A stretch of 47,158 bases of DNA, taken from JAIMBK01 sp040755975 (GTDB lineage: Bacteria; Bacillota; Desulfotomaculia; Desulfotomaculales; Nap2-2B). The first letter of the stretch is position 1. Each line of letters opens with the position of its first letter. Made by a program: the position numbers and the translations under genes. The notes beneath the pieces were generated by a model. It was not told the origin of the DNA and did not search any database. It was given only the letters and a program-made list of their open reading frames with translations. The stretch spans positions 1-47,158 of the forward strand of contig JBFLZY010000012.1 in NCBI GenBank assembly GCA_040755975.1. Direction: 5' to 3'. Of the stretch, positions 1 to 9,842 are shown piece after piece.

Positions 1-136
1 GACCCCGGGAGACATGATAGGGTAAGTAGGGGGCGAACAGGTGGGTTAGACCACCCAAGGTTAATTTAAAAATGGCAGATATAGCGAGCTTTTTAGAGCA
101 TCAGTGAAAAATATTGAGATAGGAGGTAAGGGAAAG

Positions 137-1171
137 ATGAAAAAGTTTATTTCGCTGGCAATTGTTTTTTTGTTTGGTGCTTTTTTACTTGCCGGTTGTG
201 GGAGTAAGCAGGGAGCGCCTGCGGGGGAAAAGCAAGCAGCTGGTAAAAAACAATACATTTCTATTGGCACAGCCAAGGTTGGCGGCACCTGGTATCCCCT
301 GGGGGCCGGGATTGCCGAGGTTTTAAACAAAAACGTGCCCGGCCTGCAGGCTACTGCCGAAGAAACGAACGGAGCGGTGGCTAATGTTCAACTGATTAAC
401 GATGGGCAGGCCGAGGTTGGCTTTACCATGCCCAGCACAGCTTACGAGTCGTATACCGGGACGGGAAACTTTCAAGGGAAGAAGAACCATGTACTGGCCT
501 GGTTTTCAATTGAAGATGTTTACCAGACAACGATTGTTCCCAAAGGAAGCGGGATTAAAACCGCTTTGGATATTAAAGGGAAACGCATAGGAATCGGGCA
601 ACCGGGCAGCGCCAACTTTATTGATGGCAAACTCTGGCTGGAAGCTTCGGGTGTTTCCTTAAACGATGTAAAAATACTTTATTTGAGCCAGGCGGAGATG
701 GCGGAGGCCTTGAAAAATGGCCAGATTGACGTTTTTCTGTGGTGCACCGGATATCCTTCCGCTTCCATCCAGGAACTGGCTTTATCGCGGGACGTGGAAT
801 TTTTGTCGACCACAAAAGAAGCAATGGCCAAGATTCAAAAACAATACCCTTATTATTCTTTGAAAACCATTCCGGCAGGAATCTATAAAGGTATTGACAA
901 AGATTTACCGACCATGAGTTATCGCCGGATGGTCGTCATTCGTGACGATTTGGATGAAGAGACTGTTTACAAAATGACGAAAGCTGTTTTTGAAAACCTC
1001 AATTATCTGGGTACCGTGCACCCCATCTTTAAGGCGCTTTCTTTAAATAATGCCCTGGATAGCGTATCTATACCGTTGCATCCGGGGGCTTTGAAATATT
1101 ATAAGGAAAAGGGAGTCCCAGGGCTGGATGATTTTGTGGCGCGGACCAATAATATCCCGCGAGCAAAATAA
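137..1171 (+). CDS. TAXI-family solute-binding lipoprotein
   Basis: 344-residue extracytoplasmic binding protein. The N-terminus has a lipoprotein signal ending in LLAGC (lipobox), so it should be lipid-anchored outside the membrane. The mature part starts with YISIGTAKVGGTWYPLG, typical of the TAXI (TRAP-associated extracytoplasmic immunogenic) family, whose members bind small carboxylates such as glutamate or 2-oxoglutarate. The start was set at the ATG at 137 because AGGAGGT at 121-127 lies ten bases ahead; an upstream in-frame ATG at 104 lacks such a site. No TRAP permease follows; instead TauE-like and ABC permease/ATPase genes do, so it may serve as the binding protein of that ABC system (inference). 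The ligand is unknown. Confidence 0.85.
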   Translation: MKKFISLAIVFLFGAFLLAGCGSKQGAPAGEKQAAGKKQYISIGTAKVGGTWYPLGAGIAEVLNKNVPGLQATAEETNGAVANVQLINDGQAEVGFTMPSTAYESYTGTGNFQGKKNHVLAWFSIEDVYQTTIVPKGSGIKTALDIKGKRIGIGQPGSANFIDGKLWLEASGVSLNDVKILYLSQAEMAEALKNGQIDVFLWCTGYPSASIQELALSRDVEFLSTTKEAMAKIQKQYPYYSLKTIPAGIYKGIDKDLPTMSYRRMVVIRDDLDEETVYKMTKAVFENLNYLGTVHPIFKALSLNNALDSVSIPLHPGALKYYKEKGVPGLDDFVARTNNIPRAK

Positions 1172-1267
1172 CAGTTTGGATTAATAGCGATGAAGATTAA
1201 GGGCACGTCGAGTACCGGGAAACTTTTTTGTCTTGACGTGCCTCTTGTTCAATTGAAAGGATTATTT

Positions 1268-1996
1268 ATGAACCAACAGGAATTGTTTTATTTGTGTTTC
1301 ATAACTTTTACGGCATCGGCGTTCCGTGGTCTTTCCGGAGTGGGTTTTTCTTTGGTTTTTACTCCTCTGGCACTTCTTTTTATAGACGCGAAAAATACAG
1401 TTATGCTTAGCCTTTTTTTAAGCGCCATTTCCTGTTTGTTAATGCTGCTGTTTGTTTGGAAGAATGTAGAAGTAAGCTTAATTGCTGGTTTAATTGGCTT
1501 CTATTTGTTCAGCGCCCCCTTGGGTACTTTGATTTTGCTAAAAGCCAGCAGTAATACTTTGCTGCTTTTGATTAGTTTTATTGTCATCGTTTTTTCAATT
1601 ATCCTCTTATCGGGTAAAAAAATAAAAATTGAAAATCAAAAGGCAGGGAGGGCTGTAACCGGCCTGATTAGTGGGCTTTTAGGGGCGAGCAGCGCTCTTT
1701 CTGGGCCGGCAGTGATTTTATTTTTGGTTAACCAGGGAATTGAAAAGAATAATTTCCGGGCCAGCACTATAGCCTTTTTCCTGGCGACATCAATATTCAG
1801 CCTGGGGCTGGCCTTTTGGGGCCAGGGCCAGGTCCCCTGGGATTTGCTGGTTAATGGTTTAATAACTGTGCCGGCGATGGTGGCCGGCTTGGTTTTAGGT
1901 TCAGCGCTTTTTAAGTATGTGTCCTCTCAGTTGCTCACGAAGGTAGTGCTTTTTATTGTTATTTTTACTGCTTTAATTAATCTGCTTGAAAAGTGA
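1268..1996 (+). CDS. TauE/SafE family sulfite/anion exporter-like membrane protein
   Basis: 242-residue polytopic membrane protein of the TauE/SafE type, with two related halves of hydrophobic helices. Glycine-rich signatures FRGLSGVGFSLVFTPL near the N-terminus and GLISGLLGASSALSGPAVILFL in the middle mark the family. Members export sulfite, sulfoacetate or other organic anions. The ATG at 1268 was chosen because GAAAGG lies just upstream; the longer reading from 1190 is unlikely to be translated. It sits between the TAXI binding protein and an ABC permease of the sulfonate/taurine class, which fits handling of a sulfonate or related organic anion, but the substrate cannot be read from sequence. 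Confidence 0.8.
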   Translation: MNQQELFYLCFITFTASAFRGLSGVGFSLVFTPLALLFIDAKNTVMLSLFLSAISCLLMLLFVWKNVEVSLIAGLIGFYLFSAPLGTLILLKASSNTLLLLISFIVIVFSIILLSGKKIKIENQKAGRAVTGLISGLLGASSALSGPAVILFLVNQGIEKNNFRASTIAFFLATSIFSLGLAFWGQGQVPWDLLVNGLITVPAMVAGLVLGSALFKYVSSQLLTKVVLFIVIFTALINLLEK

Positions 1997-2286
1997 GGCT
2001 ATATTACATCGCTGTTGCGATACTGCATCGCTCTTTTGATGCAGGATATGATAATTTTATCCGGGAAATCGATGTAAATTGGAATCGGAGGAGATTTTTT
2101 CGGCTTTATTTTTTAGCAGGCATTGTTTTTGCACATTGTTTTTTTGTAAAACGATTTGATACCATGTTTGTCTGTATTTTGCTCTCAATATCTACGCTGG
2201 CTTTTAAGAATTGGAGAGAAAAAACAATAGGGATAATGTTAAAATTACCGATATTTTGCGGAGAGTGGCTCAAAATCGGCTTTTGA
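1993..2286 (+). CDS. Doubtful 97-residue ORF between tauE-like and ABC permease genes
   Basis: GTG-started open frame overlapping the stop of the TauE-like gene by four bases. The product would be basic with one or two hydrophobic stretches (FFRLYFLAGIVFAHCFF and MFVCILLSISTLAF). I recognise no family, and the region is more AT-rich than the flanking genes. It may be a decayed gene or chance reading; the roughly 320 bases from 1997 to 2320 otherwise hold only a possible weak sigma-54 site. Confidence 0.2.
   Translation: MRLYYIAVAILHRSFDAGYDNFIREIDVNWNRRRFFRLYFLAGIVFAHCFFVKRFDTMFVCILLSISTLAFKNWREKTIGIMLKLPIFCGEWLKIGF
2266..2281 (+). promoter_or_regulatory. Weak candidate sigma-54 (-24/-12) promoter
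   Basis: TGGCTC followed by CGGCT places GG (2267-2268) and GC (2279-2280) exactly ten bases apart, the spacing required for sigma-54. The -12 half departs from the TTGCA consensus. It lies about 40 bases before the ABC permease start, and a sigma-54 activator is encoded two genes downstream, which is the main reason to list it. Confidence 0.25.
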
Positions 2287-2320
2287 CAGGGGATTTAAAT
2301 AAAGGAGAAATAAAGAGTTA

Positions 2321-3100
2321 GTGAGAAAATTGCAGTATTACGGGATGGCTACTTTTTCGTTGGCTGTCTTTTTACTTATCTGGCAGACCGCTGCTTTTAG
2401 CAAGTTAGTTGAATTGCCTGCGCCTTGGGAAACCGCTAAAACTTTTTTTGATCTGGTCGTCAGGGGCGATCCTTTTTACGAGAAAACGCTGCAGGAGCTG
2501 ACCCTGGCCAGCCTGAAGATGGTGCTGGCCGGTTGTTGCCTGAGTTTGCTGGTGGGGTTGCCTCTGGGTATTTTGATGGGTTCCTGGCCAAAGCTGGAGA
2601 TTTTCGCCAATACTGTGCTGGAAATGCTCAGGCCCATCCCTCCCCTGGCCTGGATCCCGTTAGGTTATGTTTTGTTTGCCCGAATGGAAGCGCCGACTTT
2701 TTGGGTACAGTTATTGATCGTGTTTGTGGGTTCTTTTTTCCCGATCTTGCTGAGCACTGTCGAAGGCGTCAAGAACGTCGAGAAGATTTATCTCGACGTG
2801 GCCAGGAGTTGTGGGGCACCCCAGCGGGATATCCTTTTTAAAGTACGGTTGCCGGCCGCGGCCCCTTTAATTATTACCGGCGTGCGCGTTGGCCTGGGGG
2901 TTGGCTGGATGTCTATTATCGCCGCCGAATTTGTGGGCGGAAAAACCGGCATCGGGTATTACATCTGGTCGGTCTACAATATCGGGGGGCGGACGGCGGA
3001 GATTATTTCCGGGATGATCGCCATTGGCCTGGTTAGCTTTTTATTGAATAAGAGTGTCCTGTTTTTGGAGAAGAGGTTAACGCCATGGCGCTTTTGTTAG
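2321..3100 (+). CDS. ABC transporter permease, SsuC/TauC (nitrate/sulfonate/taurine) type
   Basis: 259-residue inner-membrane permease with about six helices. The cytoplasmic coupling loop is visible around residues 155-190 (ARSCGAPQRDILFKVRLPAAAP), the EAA-loop pattern of binding-protein-dependent permeases. The order of helices and the segment RPIPPLAWIPLGYVLF match the SsuC/TauC branch that imports sulfonates, taurine, nitrate or thiamine precursors. The start is GTG at 2321 with AAAGGAGA upstream. Its end overlaps the ATPase start by 16 bases, so the two are co-translated. It most likely forms a half-transporter homodimer with the downstream ATPase and takes substrate from the TAXI-type lipoprotein (inference). 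Confidence 0.88.
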   Translation: MRKLQYYGMATFSLAVFLLIWQTAAFSKLVELPAPWETAKTFFDLVVRGDPFYEKTLQELTLASLKMVLAGCCLSLLVGLPLGILMGSWPKLEIFANTVLEMLRPIPPLAWIPLGYVLFARMEAPTFWVQLLIVFVGSFFPILLSTVEGVKNVEKIYLDVARSCGAPQRDILFKVRLPAAAPLIITGVRVGLGVGWMSIIAAEFVGGKTGIGYYIWSVYNIGGRTAEIISGMIAIGLVSFLLNKSVLFLEKRLTPWRFC

Positions 3101-3819
3101 CCGGGGTGGGGAAGCAATTTAATGATCTACAGGTGCTTACCGATCTTAACCTTGCCGTTGAGGAGGGAGAATTCGTCTGTCTGGTGGGCCCCAGCGGCTG
3201 CGGGAAGACGACCTTGCTGAGAATAATCGGGGGGCTCGACCAGCCTTGGGTTGGCACAGTCCAGATGGATGGCAAAAAAATCGATCCGGCAAAAGGGGAT
3301 ATCGGCTTTGTCTTTCAGGAAAATTCCCTGTTTCCCTGGTTAACGGCCAGGGGAAATATAGAGTTTGCCTTGCGTGCGCGGGGGTTTGGTTCCCGCGAGA
3401 TAGAGAAAAGGGTTGATTACTACCTTGAACTGGTAGGCCTAAGTGAGTTTGCCGGCTTTTACCCGGGCCAGCTTTCCGGGGGGATGAAGCAGCGGGTAGG
3501 CATCGCCCGCGCCATGGCTTACGGTCCGAAGGTCCTTTTAATGGACGAACCCTTTGCTGCACTGGATGCCCAGACGCGCGAGATCATGCAGCAAGAACTT
3601 TTGCGCATCTGGTCAAAAGAAAAGAAAACCGTCGTATTCGTCACCCACAGTATCGAGGAGGCCGTTTTTTTAGCCGACCGGGTAATCGTTCTCCTGGGCC
3701 ACCCCGCTACCATCAAGGATATTGTAAACGTTACAGTCGCCCGTCCGCGACAGAGAACCAGTGAGGATTTTAACCGCTTAAGGCAAAAGATCCTGTTTTT
3801 GCTTGAAGGGGGTTCTTAA
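3085..3819 (+). CDS. ABC transporter ATPase, SsuB/TauB type
   Basis: 244-residue cytoplasmic ATPase that powers the adjacent permease. Visible parts: Walker A GPSGCGKTT (residues 35-43), Q-loop FQENSLFPW (Q78), signature LSGGMKQR (130-137), Walker B VLLMDEP with D-loop (150-161) and switch histidine THSIEEA (H188). The QENSLFPW form and overall length are usual for sulfonate/nitrate/taurine importers. It starts inside the last codons of the permease gene and is followed closely by the sigma-54 activator gene, so all three probably share a transcript. All catalytic motifs are intact. Confidence 0.9.
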   Translation: MALLLAGVGKQFNDLQVLTDLNLAVEEGEFVCLVGPSGCGKTTLLRIIGGLDQPWVGTVQMDGKKIDPAKGDIGFVFQENSLFPWLTARGNIEFALRARGFGSREIEKRVDYYLELVGLSEFAGFYPGQLSGGMKQRVGIARAMAYGPKVLLMDEPFAALDAQTREIMQQELLRIWSKEKKTVVFVTHSIEEAVFLADRVIVLLGHPATIKDIVNVTVARPRQRTSEDFNRLRQKILFLLEGGS

Positions 3820-3853
3820 ACGGCATGATATAATTACGATTGGGGGTGAGTTG

Positions 3854-5632
3854 ATGACGAAAAAATGCCTCTTCTTTAATGAAGAAATGTTCCTCATTTT
3901 TAATAGTCTATTTAACGGGGTCATCATGGTTGATCCAGAAGGAAAAATTCTTTTTTGTAACTCTTCCGCAGCCAAATGCCTGGGTGTTGAGGTGGAGCAG
4001 GTTGTTGGCCGGCCGGTAACGCAGCTTTTGCCCCTGGAAAACCTTTTTGAGCAGGTTATTTCCGGAGCTGGTTATACCGGTGAAAAAATCTCCTTAAACG
4101 AAAAAGGATCGGTCCTTAGCAACTGCCTGCCGGTAAAAAAAGATCAGGGGCTATTAGGGTCAATTATTATTTTTCAAGATTTATCCGAGATCGTAAAAAA
4201 GCAGGAAAGCCTGCAGGCTCTGGAAGAATTAAACCGGGAGCTGAACGCCCTCATCGAATCTTCCTACGACGGAATCTGGATTACCGATGGAAAAGGAGTC
4301 ACCCTCAGGGTCAGCAAGTCCTATGAAAAGTTTTCCGGGATTAAGGCGGAAGAAGTGGTGGGCCGCTCCATGGAAGAATTGGTAAAGGAAGGGTATTATT
4401 CTGACTCGGCGGCTCTTCATGTTTTGGCCCGTAAGGAACCGGTCACCCTGGTCCACGAGATAAAAACGGGAAAAAAGGCGATGGTCACGGCCAGCCCGGT
4501 ATTTGACGACCAGGGGAACATCTGGCGGATAATTGCCAACGTACGTGATATTACCCTTCTTGATGATTTGCAAAAACAGTTAGCAGAAATGCGCCGGTTG
4601 TCCCAGCGGTACGAATATGAGCTGCGGCAAATGCGGGAGCTGAACGGCGTTAAAATTATCGGCGAGAGCAAAGCGATTCAGGACGTCATCAACCTGGCGC
4701 TCAGGCTCGCCGGGGTGGATACAACGGTATTTATCCAGGGTGAGTCAGGGGTGGGGAAAGGCTTAGTTGCCGAACTCATCCACCGTCACAGCCAACGCAA
4801 AAACGGGCCGTTTATCAAATTAAATTGCGGCGCGATTCCAGAAAATCTCTTAGAATCCGAATTATTCGGGTATGAAAAGGGGGCTTTTACCGGAGCCTGT
4901 AAGGAAGGCAAACCCGGCATGTTCGAGCTGGCCAATAAGGGTATCCTTTTTTTAGATGAAATTACGGAACTGCCTCTGCACTTGCAGGTAAAGCTTTTGC
5001 AGGCTGTTCAGGACCAGGAGATTTACCGGGTCGGCGGGACGCGCCTAATCAGGCTGGATGTGCGCATTATTGCGGCTACGAATAAAGATGTTGCCGCTCT
5101 CGTAGCGAAAGGGTTGTTCCGGGAAGACTTGTATTACCGTTTGAATGTGGTTCCGGTAGTCATTCCCCCTTTGAGAGAAAGAAAGGAAGATATCCCGATT
5201 TTAATTAATTATTACATCAACTTGTTCGATAAGAAGTTTAATCTTAAGAAAAAAATCTCTTCATCGGCTGTTGATTATTTAACCTCCTACCATTGGCCGG
5301 GGAATGTTCGGGAATTGGAGAATGTCGTGCAAAGACTGGTCCTATTAAGCCCTGGCGAGATAATTGAGGTTGATGACTTGCCCAAACATATTCTCGGGGA
5401 GAAAAAAGCGGTTCATGACGGTTACGTCCTCACGTTGCCGAGAGATATTTCCATGCGGGAGGCGTTGGAGGAGGTAGAGAAGAAACTACTGAAAATGGCT
5501 TTAATGGAGCAGGGCAGCACGCGGCGGGCGGCCAAGCAGCTCGCCATTGACCAGTCCACGGTCGTAAGAAAGGCCCAAAAGTATAAAATCGAATATAACA
5601 AAGTGTACCAGCCCAATCTGGAAGTGCATTAG
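3854..5632 (+). CDS. PAS-PAS-AAA+ sigma-54-dependent transcriptional activator
   Basis: 592-residue bacterial enhancer-binding protein. Two PAS sensor domains (about residues 15-118 and 135-240) precede a short linker. The AAA+ domain shows Walker A GESGVGKG (about 296), the sigma-54-contacting loop GAFTGA (about 343) and Walker B ILFLDEI; a Fis-type helix-turn-helix ends the protein (RRAAKQLAIDQSTVVRKA). The start at 3854 is preferred because GGGGGTGA lies just before it; an in-frame ATG at 3803 would overlap the ATPase gene. With no receiver domain, the PAS modules probably sense a small ligand or redox state directly. Target genes are likely the neighbouring transport genes and the CoA ligase (inference). 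Confidence 0.92.
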   Translation: MTKKCLFFNEEMFLIFNSLFNGVIMVDPEGKILFCNSSAAKCLGVEVEQVVGRPVTQLLPLENLFEQVISGAGYTGEKISLNEKGSVLSNCLPVKKDQGLLGSIIIFQDLSEIVKKQESLQALEELNRELNALIESSYDGIWITDGKGVTLRVSKSYEKFSGIKAEEVVGRSMEELVKEGYYSDSAALHVLARKEPVTLVHEIKTGKKAMVTASPVFDDQGNIWRIIANVRDITLLDDLQKQLAEMRRLSQRYEYELRQMRELNGVKIIGESKAIQDVINLALRLAGVDTTVFIQGESGVGKGLVAELIHRHSQRKNGPFIKLNCGAIPENLLESELFGYEKGAFTGACKEGKPGMFELANKGILFLDEITELPLHLQVKLLQAVQDQEIYRVGGTRLIRLDVRIIAATNKDVAALVAKGLFREDLYYRLNVVPVVIPPLRERKEDIPILINYYINLFDKKFNLKKKISSSAVDYLTSYHWPGNVRELENVVQRLVLLSPGEIIEVDDLPKHILGEKKAVHDGYVLTLPRDISMREALEEVEKKLLKMALMEQGSTRRAAKQLAIDQSTVVRKAQKYKIEYNKVYQPNLEVH

Positions 5633-5684
5633 TAAAAACGTAGAGGCGGATTTAAGCAATATTTGAAGTAAGAGGAGGACAGGC

Positions 5685-7637
<1,953 letters not shown>

Positions 7638-7878
7638 TTTGCACCCGGCAAGCAACGTTCGAGACGATAGGGAGGGAAGTAAACAGGGTCTTAAAGTTGC
7701 TTGGATTTCGTTACGTAAGCGTAGACCTGGGTGGTTTACGAAGCGGCAGCTTAAACGCTCTTCTTACGCCTTCAGGCGTTGGAAAAATTGTGTCTGGAGA
7801 ATCCAATAACGTTAGTTGAGCAGGAACTGCATAGAGGGGATCGAGACTTTCGTTTTGTCTTGGTAAGGAAGTGGACAC
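7638..7878 (+). other. Gene-free stretch with several hairpins upstream of larB
   Basis: About 240 bases without a coding frame. An 8-bp stem CGTAGACC / GGTTTACG closes a five-base loop near 7723-7743, and ACGCC / GGCGT forms another hairpin near 7766-7780 followed by a short A-run. No known riboswitch signature was recognised and there is no good terminator tail. It may be a leader for larB or the decayed end of a mobile element. Confidence 0.3.
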
Positions 7879-8658
7879 ATGGATCAGCAAAAATTAAGGG
7901 AGTTGTTGAATAGTCTTATCCGGGGCGAAAGGACCGTTGATCAGGCTCTGGAGAGATTAAAAAATCTACCATACCAGGATCTGGGTTTTGCCAAAATAGA
8001 CCACCACCGGAGCATTCGCTGCGGGTTTCCGGAAGTGATCTTTTGCGCCGGGAAAAGGCCGGCGCAAATAGCCGAAATTTTTCACCAACTGGCTGGTGTT
8101 CACCGCACCGTCCTGGGTACAAGGGCAAATAAACGGGCGTACCTGGCCGTGCGCCAGCTTTGCCCGAACGTCCAATACTTCACAGCCGCCAAGTGCCTGG
8201 TTTACGGCATGCCGGAAAAACCTTACTTTCCTGGCAAGGTGCTGGTCATCAGCGCCGGGACGGCCGATCTGCCAGTGGCCGAAGAAGCGGTTGTTTGCGC
8301 CCGGGCAATGGGGAATCCCGTAGAGGAATTGTTCGATACAGGTGTGGCTGGTCTACACCGCCTGCTGAATCATCAGGATTTGCTCCAACAGGCTGCCGTG
8401 ATTATCGTCGTGGCCGGCATGGAAGGGGCCTTACCCAGCGTGGTGGGCGGCTTGACCGATCGCCCCGTGGTTGCCGTACCGACGAGCGTAGGCTACGGAG
8501 CAAGTTTCGGGGGCCTGGCAGCTCTTCTGGGAATGCTTAACAGTTGCGTCGCCGGCGTGGGCGTTGTCAACATCGATAACGGTTTCGGGGCCGCCGCCCT
8601 GGCTACGGCCATCAATAGATTAATTTGTTCTTTTCAAAAGGTTGACCATAACAAATAA
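7879..8658 (+). CDS. larB: LarB, nicotinic acid adenine dinucleotide carboxylase/hydrolase
   Basis: 259-residue enzyme starting nickel-pincer nucleotide (NPN) cofactor synthesis: it carboxylates and hydrolyses nicotinate adenine dinucleotide to pyridinium-3,5-biscarboxylate mononucleotide. The C-terminal half is PurE-like, with SAGTADLPVAEEA, GMEGALPSVVGGL, VAVPTSVGYGASFGGLAALL and VNIDNGFGAA, all family hallmarks; the N-terminus has DHHRSIRCGFPEVIFCAGK. GGTAAGGAAGTGG precedes the ATG. It is followed after 47 bases by larC. Neither larE nor the NPN-dependent racemase larA is in the window. Confidence 0.92.
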   Translation: MDQQKLRELLNSLIRGERTVDQALERLKNLPYQDLGFAKIDHHRSIRCGFPEVIFCAGKRPAQIAEIFHQLAGVHRTVLGTRANKRAYLAVRQLCPNVQYFTAAKCLVYGMPEKPYFPGKVLVISAGTADLPVAEEAVVCARAMGNPVEELFDTGVAGLHRLLNHQDLLQQAAVIIVVAGMEGALPSVVGGLTDRPVVAVPTSVGYGASFGGLAALLGMLNSCVAGVGVVNIDNGFGAAALATAINRLICSFQKVDHNK

Positions 8659-8705
8659 CGTGTTTGATGGCTTTCTGGTGAAACTATTTTAAGGAGACGT
8701 ACCGG

Positions 8706-9446
8706 GTGAAAATACTTTATCTGGACTGCTTCGGTGGCATCAGCGGGGATATGACCCTGGGGGCTTTAATCGATGCCGGCATTTCTTTAGCTGCTATCAA
8801 GGAGCAACTAACACTGTTAGGGCTGGGAGGCTGCTCTCTCCAGGCCTACCAGGCAAAAACGCACGGTTTCAAAGGAACCAGGTTTCTGGTAGAATTCGCT
8901 CAAGATCGCCACCCACACCGGACCTGGGGGGATATTTCCCGACTCGTTACAGAAAGCAAATTGCCTCCGAGGGCTAAGAAGTTAGCCGCCAGCATTTTTG
9001 AAAAATTAGCCAAAGCAGAAGGAAAGGTCCACGGAATATCTCCGGAAAAAGTACACTTTCACGAGGTGGGCGCAGTCGACTCCATTATCGACATCGTGGG
9101 AACAGCCGTTGCTATCCATGAAGCCGGGATCGAAAAGGTTTATTGCTCACCTTTGCCTTCTGGATATGGACAGATTAAATCTAATCACGGCCTGCTCCCT
9201 ATCCCCGCGCCGGCCACCGCGGAATTGCTCAGGGGGATCCCGATCCGCCCTGTGCAGGTGGAAGGGGAACTGGTCACGCCCACGGGCGCGGCGATCGTTG
9301 CAGCTCTGACCGAAAATTTTGGTCCGGCACCGGCCATGCGGATTGATCAAATTGGCTACGGACTAGGGAGCAAAGATTACGGCATCCCGAATTTTTTGCG
9401 GGTGTTAATCGGCGAAGAACTTTCTGGAGGATGGCTATGCCGTTAG
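8706..9446 (+). CDS. larC: LarC N-terminal part (LarC1), C-terminal domain absent
   Basis: 246-residue protein matching the N-terminal part of LarC, the CTP-dependent nickel insertase that finishes the nickel-pincer cofactor. Hallmarks are YLDCFGGISGDMTLGALIDAG at the start, HFHEVGAVDSIIDIVG, LPIPAPATAELLRG and TPTGAAIVAAL. Complete LarC is about 400 residues; in Lactobacillus plantarum the C-terminal LarC2 is joined by a programmed frameshift. Here the frame ends at 9446, and the two other frames downstream close within about 25 codons without the LarC2 pattern (EANIDDMNPE-like). So the gene is truncated, or LarC2 lies elsewhere. GTG at 8706 is the start. Confidence 0.85.
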   Translation: MKILYLDCFGGISGDMTLGALIDAGISLAAIKEQLTLLGLGGCSLQAYQAKTHGFKGTRFLVEFAQDRHPHRTWGDISRLVTESKLPPRAKKLAASIFEKLAKAEGKVHGISPEKVHFHEVGAVDSIIDIVGTAVAIHEAGIEKVYCSPLPSGYGQIKSNHGLLPIPAPATAELLRGIPIRPVQVEGELVTPTGAAIVAALTENFGPAPAMRIDQIGYGLGSKDYGIPNFLRVLIGEELSGGWLCR

Positions 9447-9842
9447 CTCAGCAAAGGTTACCGGCCTGGCAGGCACGCAGGCGTTAAAGAGCCGGTGAAA
9501 AGTTCGGGTTCCCAAAAACGGCGGTTAAACCGGTAGCAAAACTCGTCAAGATAGGCCTTTAGCTGAGTATCTCTTCAAATGATAAGGAGGACGGGAGATG
9601 AAAACCGGAGCCCGGTATTTGGAGGAGCTTAACGAATTGCGGCCCGTGATTTACTCTCAAAAAACATGATTGGGATAAAGTGCGTTTGGCGGCCTTGGAA
9701 GTGCTCGTTGCCTTTGCAAAGGGCGGGGACGGTTGCGGATACTTTTTGTTTTCCGGTGTTTGGTGCCTGTTTTGTATAATTATTCTGCCCCCGGGTCATA
9801 TTATCCTTAAAACGGTAATCCGCAGAAGGAGTGAGCGGCGGC
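9447..9842. other. Gene-poor stretch after truncated larC
   Basis: Nearly 400 bases where LarC2 would be expected. Two short frames immediately after larC end at 9487 (MAMPLAQQRL-) and about 9498. A well-formed ribosome binding site and 23-codon frame lie at 9598-9669 (listed separately). A -10-like TATAAT sits at 9774-9779 before gerW. No RNA gene was recognised. Confidence 0.5.
9598..9669 (+). pseudogene. 23-codon frame with strong ribosome binding site, possible gene remnant
   Basis: ATAAGGAGGACGGGAG precedes an ATG that opens MKTGARYLEELNELRPVIYS and stops at 9669 just after a run of six A. The opening resembles the N-terminus of the 4-hydroxybutyryl-CoA dehydratase / 4-hydroxyphenylacetate hydroxylase family (MKTGEQYIESLRKL-like), so it may be the first codons of a deleted gene. 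One base shift at the A-run would open a further stretch (HDWDKVRLAALEVLVAFAKG) that I do not recognise. The assignment is tentative. Confidence 0.35.

Noticed and set aside
73..89. Sigma-54 promoter before the TAXI gene (TGGCAG ... GC)
   Set aside because: GG to GC spacing is eight or twelve bases rather than ten.
9440..9520. tRNA-like text (GCCGTTAGCTCAG and AGTTCGGGTTC with a possible acceptor pairing)
   Set aside because: No proper T-arm or anticodon arm can be formed and the acceptor has a mismatch; resemblance is superficial.
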